From CAYWGR01 sp964458015 (lineage in GTDB: Bacteria; Planctomycetota; Planctomycetia; Pirellulales; Thermoguttaceae): a stretch of 36,529 nucleotides of DNA. The stretch is taken from NCBI GenBank assembly GCA_964458015.1, contig CAYWGR010000033.1:1-36529 (forward strand), given 5' to 3'. Position numbers and translations under genes: made by a program. The notes beneath the pieces were generated by a model that searched no databases, had not been told where the DNA came from, and saw nothing but the letters and a program-made list of their open reading frames with translations. Shown piece after piece: positions 8,361 through 14,708 of the stretch; the stretch's first letter is position 1, and each line of letters starts with the position of its first letter.

Positions 8361-8903
8361 ATGAAAACCTATCTGATGACAAGCATGGCCTTATTATTGG
8401 CCGGAGGTGTAATGATGTTCGGCAAAGCAACAGCGGCGGAACTGAAAGTAGGCGACCTAGCGCCCGATTTCTCGCTGCAAGGCAGTGACGGCAAAACCTA
8501 CAAGCTTTCCGACTATCGCGACCGGCAGGCGGTCGTGCTGGCATGGTTTCCCAAAGCGTTCACGCCCGGCTGCACGACAGAATGCAAAGTCATGGCCGAA
8601 CACGGCGACAAGCTGAAGCGATACGACGCCGCCTACTTCACCGCCAGCGTTGACACGGCCGAGAAGAACAAGGAATTTGCCAAGTTTGTAGGGGCCGACT
8701 ATCCGATCCTAGCCGACCCGAGCGGCACGACCGCCAGAGCCTACGGCGTAACCGGCATCATCCAGCCCTGGGCCAGCCGCTGGACGTTTTACATCGGCAA
8801 GGACGGCAAGATCCTGTTCATCGACAAGAAGGTCACACCTTCGACCCACGCTGACGACGTGGCCGCGAAGCTGAAGGAGTTGGGCGTGGCGGAGAAGAAG
8901 TAG
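8361..8903 (+). CDS. Exported peroxiredoxin (Bcp/AhpC-TSA family)
   Basis: A 180-residue thioredoxin-fold peroxidase predicted to reduce hydrogen peroxide or organic peroxides. The ATG at 8361 follows AGGGAGGG (8347-8353); the frame stays open upstream, but this start gives a clean signal peptide (residues 1-26, ending ATAAEL) and a strong ribosome site. The mature domain starts with the family's KVGDLAPDFSL. The peroxidatic Cys is Cys71 in FTPGCTTEC. A second Cys four residues later (Cys75) could be the resolving Cys; in E. coli Bcp the spacing is five. The later motif WASRWTFYIGKDG fits the family. Export suggests periplasmic or envelope peroxide defence. The gene is monocistronic, with repeat-rich DNA downstream. 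Confidence 0.92.
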   Translation: MKTYLMTSMALLLAGGVMMFGKATAAELKVGDLAPDFSLQGSDGKTYKLSDYRDRQAVVLAWFPKAFTPGCTTECKVMAEHGDKLKRYDAAYFTASVDTAEKNKEFAKFVGADYPILADPSGTTARAYGVTGIIQPWASRWTFYIGKDGKILFIDKKVTPSTHADDVAAKLKELGVAEKK

Positions 8904-9055
8904 GGGAGAGGGGAGAGTCAGAAGAAGCTGTCAGCTCTCAGCGGTCAGCGTTCAGAAAAAGTGGTCAGTGGTCAGAAAAAGTGGTCGGTGGTCAGTGGCC
9001 ATTGAATCGAATTCTAAATCCCGAAATCCCCCATTCCTAATCCCTCGCCCCCAAA
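8904..9055 (+). repeat. GTCAGTGG / CTAATCCC composite repeat (intergenic copy)
   Basis: This starts right after the peroxiredoxin stop with a GGGGAGAG run, then CTCTCAGCGGTCAGCG, then repeated GTGGTCAGTGGTCAG units, and ends in AATCCC/CTAATCCCTCG-like heptamers. The 44-bp block at 8921-8964 recurs, with one mismatch, in reverse complement at 14182-14225 inside murD. The same order of blocks is seen in both places. It does not encode a credible protein here. Confidence 0.75.
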
Positions 9056-9190
9056 ACCGTGGCCGATCTGGTCGCCCCGTCAACTTATCTATCATCGCGG
9101 CCAAGCCGAATGAATCTCTGCGGAGGGGCATTTGAATGCCACTTCAGCGAATCGGGGGGACTGTGATTTTTCTGTCGCCCGTCCTATCAG

Positions 9191-9252
9191 GAAGAAAAAG
9201 GGGTCAGAACTATTTAACCCAAGAAGAAAAAGGGGTCAGAACTATTTAACCC
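9191..9252 (+). repeat. Tandem pair of 30-bp direct repeats with GGGGTCAGAAC core
   Basis: Two identical 30-base units (9191-9220 and 9223-9252) are separated by AA. Each has the form GAAGAAAAAGGGGTCAG followed by AACTATTTAACCC. The AAGGGGTCAG motif resembles sequences I recall beside REP-associated tyrosine transposase genes in planctomycetes and other environmental bacteria. No transposase gene is present in this window. Confidence 0.75.
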
Positions 9253-9297
9253 ACATCGTGTTTTCGTCCTTTCGATCTTTCGTAACAAATCAACGGC

Positions 9298-9515
9298 CAG
9301 CCATCCACCGCACCCCATCCGCGTTCATCCGCGTCCATCTGCGGTTCCTCTTCGTCTTTGCGTGAGCCCTTCTCTCCGTCGCCCTCCCATAACCGCCATC
9401 CTCTTTTCCCGTACCCTGCAAATCGTCAATCCACCAAATCCTGTCAATCTTGTAAATCCTGTCTCCCCCCTGACAACACTTATCCGTGTTCATCTGCGGT
9501 TCCCTATCTCCATTT
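9298..9515 (+). repeat. Dispersed intergenic repeats (TCCGCGTTCATCCGCG and AATCCTGTCAATC types)
   Basis: Blocks TCCGCGTTCATCCGCGTCC and CATCTGCGGTTCC at 9318-9353 reappear as TCCGTGTTCATCTGCGG at 9483-9499. Between them lie AATCCTGTCAATCTTG and AAATCCTGTC units (about 9437-9464). Both motif types are ones I recall as common intergenic repeats in environmental bacterial genomes. No gene is evident. Confidence 0.55.
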
Positions 9516-10005
9516 CTTTTCGCTCTTTTCGACCCCAAATTAACCCCGCGCCTACTCGCTAATCAACCTGGCGTTCCACAATAGTGAACCTCCGTGCAAA
9601 TAGCCTTTACGTCAATTCTCCGACTTTGGATCGATCGAGCAAAGCAATGCGGCCAAAGCACTTACGTCGCTCCTACGCCTCTCCAAATCTGTCGTAACCC
9701 TAATTCCGCACTTTTCCAAAAATTTACCCAATAAATTCCCTCCCCAAAACGCGCCGTAACTCCCTTTCCTGCCAACACGTTGCGACGCCATTTGCCGACC
9801 TTTTTGCAAAAAACCCCTTTTCCAGCTTCTCCTCCTGTCTCGCGCGATTAACCCCTCCAAACGCCTTATCTGAAGGCAATTTTTTGGCCACCCCGCCTTT
9901 TCGCACATCACCGCCGAAAACGATTCCTTTCTGCAAAAATCGCAAAATTCCCAAAACAGCAGGGTGCATCCGCGACGCATCATCGGCGGCCTCATTGCAC
10001 ACACG
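9516..10005. other. Gene-free stretch downstream of ligA
   Basis: Two overlapping minus-strand frames are open here (about 9612-10004 and 9724-10002). They lack a ribosome binding site, start inside odd sequence, and give proteins with no recognisable pattern. The stretch contains repeated short runs of A and T (CAAAAAACCCC, GCAAAAATCGC) and I see no promoter, RNA or terminator that I can support. Confidence 0.5.
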
Positions 10006-12009
10006 CTACGACTTCTTCAACAACCCCTCAAACTCCTCTTCCGTAATCACCGGCACGCCGAGCGATTGGGCCTTGGCCAACTTGCTGCCGGCGTTTTCGC
10101 CGGCGACGAGATAGTCGGTTTTCTTCGAGACGCTAGAAGCAGCATGGCCGCCGTGCTGGGTGATGAGTTCCTCGATCTCGTCGCGGGTGTATTTCACTAA
10201 CGTGCCGGTTACCACGAGCGTCTTGCCCTCTAGGACACGAGCACCACCGCCGCGGGCGGTCGATTTCATCATAACGCCCAGACTACGCAGGTCTTCAATC
10301 GTTTGCTGGCCGAATTTACTGTGCAAAAAATCGAAAACGCTTTGGGCAATGATCGGCCCGATCTCCATCGTCTCGCTCAACTGCTCGACCGTGGCGGCCA
10401 TGAGTGCGTCGATCGTGCCGAAACGCTCGGCAAGCACCGCCGCCACCCGTGCGCCGACGTGGCGAATCGTCAAAGCGTTCAGAAGCCGGGCCAGCCCGCG
10501 ATTCTTGCTCGCGTCAATGCCGTCGAGCAGATTATCGACCGACTTGCGGCCCATTCGCTCCAGATTCAACAGCCGATCCTGCCGCTGTTCGAGCCGGTAA
10601 AGATCGCCGTAGTTCCGCACGATTTTATCGTTGACCAGTTGGTCGACCAGTTTGTCGCCTAGGCCCTCAATGTCCATGGCGTTGCGGCTGGCGAAGTAAC
10701 GGATGCGTTCCTTAAGCTGGGCCGGACATTCGAGGTTCGGACAGCGGATATACACACCGCCCTCGTCTTTGACCAGCTTCCGACCGCACTCAGGGCATTC
10801 GGTTGGGAAAACAAACTTGCGCGGCGAGCCCTTGCGTAGATGTTTTTCGACCCGGACGATGTGCGGAATGATTTTGCCGGCTTTTTCGACCACGACCGTG
10901 TCGCCGACCCTTACGTCTTTACGCTCGATTTCGTCGGCATTATGAAGGCTCGCGCGGCTGACGATCGTGCCGGCCAGTTCGACCGGTTCCAGATCGGCCA
11001 CAGGCGTGATCGCGCCGGTCTTGCCTATCTGAACGCGAATCTCGTTCAAGCGGGTCGTGGCCTCGTATTTCTCGAACTTATAGGCGATAACCCAGCGGGG
11101 ACATTTCGACGTGCTGCCAAGCCGCTCGCGCTGGTCGAATCGGTTCACCTTGAGCACCAGCCCGTCAATCTCGAAATCCAATTCGTGCAGCCGCTCGATC
11201 AACTCCTCGCAATGCTCGACGGCCGTCTCGAACGACGGGAAACTCTCGACCATCGGCGTGGGCGCAACGCCGTAGCCGCGCAGTTCTTCGAGAAAATCGA
11301 TATGCGTTTTTGCCTTCAAGCCCGAGGTGTCGCCGACGCTATGGCAGAAAAACCGCAGATGCCGCTCGGCACAAACCTTGGGGTCAAGCTGGCGGACGCT
11401 GCCGGCCGTCACGTTGCGCGTGTTGGCAAACGGCGGCTCGCCCTTCCGCTGCTGCAACTCGTTGAGCTGCACCAGATCGCTATTGGTCATGTAGATTTCG
11501 CCGCGAACTTCCAGCAGTGGCGGCGGCGATGTGGTCGCAAGCCTGAGCGGAATCCCTCGGATCGTGCGCACATTGTGCGTGATGTCGTCGCCTGCTCGGC
11601 CGTTGCCGCGTGTAACGCCGTGCGTCAGCAAGCCGTCTTCGTAGATCAGCGAAACCGCGACGCCATCGACCTTAAGTTCGACAACCCATTGGATCGCTTC
11701 GCCGGGCAAAAGCTTGGCCACGCGGTTGCCGTAAGTCTTCAACTCGTCGAGGCTATACGTGTTTTCAATCGAAAGCATCGGCACGCGATGCTCGTAGGCC
11801 ACAAGGCCTTCGACCGGCTGATCGCCAATGCGCTGCGTGGGGCTATCCGGCGTGACAAGCTCGGGATGGTCGGCCTCAAGCTTTTTGAGCCGAGAGATAA
11901 GCTTATCGTATTCCAGGTCGGAGATTTCCGGCGTCGCCTCGACGTAGTACTTCCGGTCGTGCCGACGGATTTCCTCGCGAAGCTTCGTAATTTCGGCGGC
12001 GACTGGCAT
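10006..12009 (-). CDS. ligA: NAD-dependent DNA ligase LigA
   Basis: A 667-residue protein with the full LigA layout and the usual length. It seals nicks in replication and repair using NAD. The Ia domain includes HDRKYYV near residue 17 and DLEYDKL near 31. The adenylation domain has the active-site lysine Lys113 in ELKVDG, with EVRGEIY near 167. The OB fold, a four-Cys zinc finger (CPECG...CPNLEC), helix-hairpin-helix repeats and a C-terminal BRCT domain (about 590-667, VVTGTLVKYTRDE) follow in order. The start MPVAAEITKLREEIRRHD at 12009 fits the family. Repeat-like DNA lies just upstream, so the promoter cannot be placed. Confidence 0.98.
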   Translation of the reverse strand: MPVAAEITKLREEIRRHDRKYYVEATPEISDLEYDKLISRLKKLEADHPELVTPDSPTQRIGDQPVEGLVAYEHRVPMLSIENTYSLDELKTYGNRVAKLLPGEAIQWVVELKVDGVAVSLIYEDGLLTHGVTRGNGRAGDDITHNVRTIRGIPLRLATTSPPPLLEVRGEIYMTNSDLVQLNELQQRKGEPPFANTRNVTAGSVRQLDPKVCAERHLRFFCHSVGDTSGLKAKTHIDFLEELRGYGVAPTPMVESFPSFETAVEHCEELIERLHELDFEIDGLVLKVNRFDQRERLGSTSKCPRWVIAYKFEKYEATTRLNEIRVQIGKTGAITPVADLEPVELAGTIVSRASLHNADEIERKDVRVGDTVVVEKAGKIIPHIVRVEKHLRKGSPRKFVFPTECPECGRKLVKDEGGVYIRCPNLECPAQLKERIRYFASRNAMDIEGLGDKLVDQLVNDKIVRNYGDLYRLEQRQDRLLNLERMGRKSVDNLLDGIDASKNRGLARLLNALTIRHVGARVAAVLAERFGTIDALMAATVEQLSETMEIGPIIAQSVFDFLHSKFGQQTIEDLRSLGVMMKSTARGGGARVLEGKTLVVTGTLVKYTRDEIEELITQHGGHAASSVSKKTDYLVAGENAGSKLAKAQSLGVPVITEEEFEGLLKKS

Positions 12010-12110
12010 TAGCGGTCAGTGGCTAGTGGTCCGTGGGAGGGGCCGCCGTGTCGGCGACCACTAAACTCGTCCCTTCTAATCCCTAGTCCCTAGTCTCTAA
12101 TCCCTCATCA
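12010..12110. repeat. Short copy of the GTCAGTGG and TAATCCC repeats
   Basis: Between ligA and the cupin gene lie GCGGTCAGTGGCTAGTGG (12011-12028) and a run of heptamers such as TAATCCCTAGTCCCTAGTC (12079-12097). These are the same two repeat types seen at 8904 and 30292 and inside murD and uvrA. Confidence 0.65.
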
Positions 12111-12113
12111 ATA

Positions 12114-12500
12114 TCACCCATCGCAGCCGCAGGCGGCCACGCAAAATTCGCGTACGCCACGCAGCGGATGCGGAATCAGGCATAGAAACTTGAGCGTACC
12201 GCTACCTGTGTTGCGGAATTGGTGCAATTCGTTGGGCGGAACGAAAACAGCCGTGCCCGGCCGAAGCGGATGCTCGCGATTGCCTTCCACGACAACGCCC
12301 GATCCTTCCAGCACGAAAACTTCGTGTTCATGGGCATGGGCATGTTTCGGCGTGTGGCCGCCGGCGGCAATCTCAAAAAAACGCATCGAAAAGCTCGGGG
12401 CCGAGTCGTTGGGTCCGATCAAACAGCACATGCGGCAGCTCTCGGCGCCTTCCGCCTGGACCGGCGCGGCCTCGACTTGATCACAATGGACAACTTTCAT
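12114..12500 (-). CDS. Cupin-domain protein
   Basis: A 128-residue single-cupin protein. The ATG at 12500 is chosen over an upstream in-frame start because AAGGAGG lies 9 bases before it. Cupin motif 1 is clear (GGHTPKHAHAHEHEVFVLEG, with His53, His55, Glu60 as likely metal ligands), as is motif 2 (GTAVFVPPNELHQFRN, with His93). Two Cys clusters are unusual: CRMCC near residue 22 and CVAACGC at the C-terminus; they could bind a metal or form disulphides. Small cupins of this shape serve as isomerases, dioxygenases or binding proteins, and the substrate cannot be told. It is encoded alone; an inverted repeat and a candidate small RNA lie upstream. Confidence 0.88.
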   Translation of the reverse strand: MKVVHCDQVEAAPVQAEGAESCRMCCLIGPNDSAPSFSMRFFEIAAGGHTPKHAHAHEHEVFVLEGSGVVVEGNREHPLRPGTAVFVPPNELHQFRNTGSGTLKFLCLIPHPLRGVREFCVAACGCDG

Positions 12501-12588
12501 CGCAGATTTCCTCCTTGGAGGATTATACCACAAACCATCGGATGTGATCTACCGCCCTGATCCGCACGTCTGGACTGATTCATTTTCG

Positions 12589-12670
12589 GTAGGGCGGGTC
12601 AAGCGAAGCGCTGGCCCGCATGGAATTCCTCGCGAAATGGCGGGCCATCGCTTCGCTCGACCCGCCCTAC
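12589..12670. repeat. REP-like palindromic element
   Basis: Arms of 31 bases (12589-12619 and 12640-12670) are complementary with two mismatches and enclose a 20-base loop. The arms begin GTAGGGCGGGTC and contain AGCGAAGCG. This is a type of intergenic palindrome I recall as repeated in planctomycete and other genomes. Transcription through it would give a very stable hairpin, which may protect or terminate transcripts arriving from the small-RNA candidate upstream on the minus strand. Confidence 0.75.
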
Positions 12671-12722
12671 GGTTTTCCCATATTTAACAATTGATCGGCC
12701 CTGGTCCGCCCGCAAAGCGCAT

Positions 12723-12838
12723 AAAAAACCCCGAGGCAACGACTCCCAGCGCCGTATCAGCCTCCGCCAAGGAGGCCCAAACCGTCGTTGTCCCCGAGGT
12801 CGTGACCGCACAAAACCCGAAAGCTTTGCACGACACTT
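12723..12838 (-). ncRNA. Candidate small RNA with terminator hairpin (about 116 nt)
   Basis: A good promoter is followed by sequence that folds into two hairpins and ends in six T. Hairpin A pairs GTCGTG with CACGAC (minus-strand 12834-12799). Hairpin B pairs CCTCGGGG-A-CAACGAC (12799-12784) with GTCGTTG-CCTCGGGG (12743-12729): fifteen pairs counting G-U, with one bulged A, and an inner GCCTCC/GGAGGC stem. Hairpin B is followed directly by TTTTTT (12728-12723), the layout of an intrinsic terminator. A frame is open across it, but the predicted transcript start leaves no room for a ribosome site. It lacks the GGAA-loop pattern of SRP RNA, and I do not recognise it as 6S, tmRNA or RNase P. Length and ends are inferred. 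Confidence 0.55.
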
Positions 12839-12843
12839 CCACC

Positions 12844-12871
12844 TCTATAACATGGTTCCATTTTCTGTCAA
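12844..12871 (-). promoter_or_regulatory. Promoter of the candidate small RNA
   Basis: On the minus strand a perfect TTGACA (12866-12871) and TATAGA (12844-12849, 5 of 6) are separated by 16 bases. This is the best sigma70-type match in the window. Start of transcription is expected near 12837. No protein gene with a ribosome site follows closely. Confidence 0.65.
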
Positions 12872-13009
12872 GTGGTAAGTCATGCCGTCGAGCCAACATA
12901 CGACAAAATAATCATCGGAAGCTAGCCAATTCCGGAGCTTTCGGCACAGATTACCGCACATTCCGAAAACGGTCAGCTCTCGGCTGTTTTTTTAGCAACA
13001 CCGATTCGA

Positions 13010-14668
13010 TTAGCCCCGGAGTTGATGAACGAGTTCCACAAATCGTTGGCCGCGCTGCTGAAAATTGCGAAATTGATCGGTGCTGGCACATGCCGGCGAC
13101 AACAAAATCGCATCGCCCGGCCGCGAATGCGTCCAACACCATTGTAGGGCTTCCGCCATCGTGTCGACCGTAACACAGGGGAAATGCGATGAGTGTGCGG
13201 CCACCAGGTCGCGGATCTCTCGGGCAGCGGCGCCGAACATCGCAGCGCCGCGGGCCCGGGCCACCATTTCGGCGGCCAGCGGATCGAAATCAGCCCCCTT
13301 GCTCTTTCCGCCGACCAGCAGCCAAATGGGCACGTCGAGCGACCGCAGCGCGGCAATGGTCGATTCGGGCGTCGTGGCTGCCGAATCGTTGTAAAAACGA
13401 CGGCCCTCGACCGTGGCAAACCATTCCAATCGCTGCGGCAAAGCCTGAAAACTGTCCAACCCGCGTCGAATATCGTCGTCCATGCATCCGACGGCCGAGG
13501 CCGCCGCAGCCGCACAAGCGGCATTGATGCGATTATGCTCGCCGGGCACGGACAATGTAAAACTCCCCTCACCTGCTTGCGAGAGCAAGGCCCCGGGCGA
13601 GGGCAGCGTCAGTTGTCGTCCGCGCACCAAATTGGCCCAGGTTGCCACTTCGGTATCCCACGTATTCAATACGGCAAAGTCGGCCGGCGTTTGGCCCGTA
13701 AGAATCCGCTGCTTCGCCGACACGTATTCCGCAAAATTGGAATGCCAGTCGAGGTGATTCGGTTGGCAGCCGGTCACGACAGCCACATGCGGCATCTTCA
13801 CTTCCGGTGTGAAATACCAAAGCTGGAAGCTGCTGATTTCCAGCACGACCCAATCGTTCGGACCGATTTGCGGCAATTCTTCCAACAAACTGCCGCCGAT
13901 GTTGCCGCCCAAAAACGTCCGGCGGAACTGTTGATGCTCGGTCCCCTCTCCCTTTGGGAGAGGGTTAGAGTGAGGGCGGCGACCCAAGGGATTGTGGATG
14001 GGGGATTTTGGAATTTCGGGATTGGAATTAGAGACTAGGGGCTGGGGGCCAGGGGCTAGAGATTTATGATTTATGATTTCTGATTTATGATTTGTCGCTT
14101 CTGACCTCTGACCACTGACCTCTGGTCCCTTACGGCTAGCCACTGACCACTGACCACTAGCCACTAATTGCTGGCCACTGGCCACTTTTTCTGAACGCTG
14201 ACCGCTGAGAGCTGATAGCTTCTTCCGGCTCTTCTCTCTCCCCTCTCCCCTCTCCCCTCTCCCCTCTTTAAGGATCTGGGCAATCATGGCCGCCGTGGTC
14301 GATTTTCCATTCGTGCCGGTAACGCCGATGATCGTGGCCGGGCAATGCTCGATGAACAGTTCGAGCTCGGTGCAAAGCCTAGCCCCCGATTGACGCGCGA
14401 CTTGGAGCCAAGGGCTGTTGGGCCGAACCGCCGGATTAACCACGACAAGATCGGCCCCGCGAAAATCTTCTTCGCGATGGCCCCCGAGATGCAGGGCCGC
14501 GATCGGCACATCGGCCAGCCGTGGCAATGCATCGGCCAGTGCGTTTTCGTCGGCCAGATCGGTCACGGTGACGATAGCCCCCTGCCGTGCGAGCCACCGC
14601 GCGGCAGCCACCCCGCCGCCGAAATGGCCCAGCCCCATGATCGTTACGCGTTGGCCATTGTATTCCAT
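13010..14668 (-). CDS. murD: UDP-N-acetylmuramoylalanine--D-glutamate ligase MurD, with in-frame repeat insertion
   Basis: MurD adds D-glutamate to UDP-MurNAc-L-Ala in cytoplasmic peptidoglycan synthesis. From ATG 14668 the protein has 552 residues; the usual length is about 440-460. The N-terminal Rossmann motif IMGLGHFGGGV, the ATP-binding GVTGTNGKSTTAA (about residues 115-127), GGNIGGSL, and the EISSFQLW segment are all present, as is the C-terminal LLVGGKSKGADF region. Between ILKEG (about residue 136) and RRTFLGGNIG (about 249) lie some 112 extra residues rich in S, G, Q and P, encoded by intergenic-type repeats and free of stops. Without them the length is normal. The frame is open upstream to 14797, but MEYNGQRVTIMGLG is the family-like start; a GAGG lies very close to it. 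The upstream neighbour ends 40 bases before. Confidence 0.92.
   Translation of the reverse strand: MEYNGQRVTIMGLGHFGGGVAAARWLARQGAIVTVTDLADENALADALPRLADVPIAALHLGGHREEDFRGADLVVVNPAVRPNSPWLQVARQSGARLCTELELFIEHCPATIIGVTGTNGKSTTAAMIAQILKEGRGERGEGREKSRKKLSALSGQRSEKVASGQQLVASGQWSVASRKGPEVSGQRSEATNHKSEIINHKSLAPGPQPLVSNSNPEIPKSPIHNPLGRRPHSNPLPKGEGTEHQQFRRTFLGGNIGGSLLEELPQIGPNDWVVLEISSFQLWYFTPEVKMPHVAVVTGCQPNHLDWHSNFAEYVSAKQRILTGQTPADFAVLNTWDTEVATWANLVRGRQLTLPSPGALLSQAGEGSFTLSVPGEHNRINAACAAAAASAVGCMDDDIRRGLDSFQALPQRLEWFATVEGRRFYNDSAATTPESTIAALRSLDVPIWLLVGGKSKGADFDPLAAEMVARARGAAMFGAAAREIRDLVAAHSSHFPCVTVDTMAEALQWCWTHSRPGDAILLSPACASTDQFRNFQQRGQRFVELVHQLRG
13925..14262 (-). repeat. In-frame repeat insertion within murD
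   Basis: About 336 bp (112 codons) reading in frame on the murD strand. In coding order it contains GGGGAGAG tandem repeats, the 44-bp block shared with 8921-8964 (one mismatch), GTCAGTGG units, ATAAATC units, TAGCCCC/CCCCTAG heptamers, and finally the palindrome CCCTCTCCCAAAGGGAGAGGG (13942-13962). The order of the blocks parallels the intergenic copy at 8904-9055. Boundaries are set by where MurD family sequence stops and resumes, so they are good to a few codons. Confidence 0.85.
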
Positions 14669-14708
14669 ACCTCTAGTAAAACGGCTCAACGATGTATCGA
14701 CAAGGGGG

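Noticed and set aside
9612..10004. Minus-strand frame of 130 codons downstream of ligA
   Set aside because: No ribosome site, mixed composition, overlapping alternative frame and no recognisable family.
10840..12012. 390-codon plus-strand frame opposite ligA
   Set aside because: LigA on the other strand is complete with all motifs; the antisense frame has no family pattern and no ribosome site.
12723..12838. Small RNA considered as SRP RNA, 6S RNA or tmRNA
   Set aside because: No GGAA-type loop with SRP internal motifs, no long single hairpin with open central bubble, and no tRNA-like ends.
12684..12899. 71-codon minus-strand frame over the small-RNA candidate
   Set aside because: Its start lies upstream of the predicted promoter elements and there is no ribosome site; stem complementarity and the T-run fit an RNA better.
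13193..14038. 281-codon plus-strand frame opposite murD
   Set aside because: Antisense to MurD motifs and has no start signal or family pattern.
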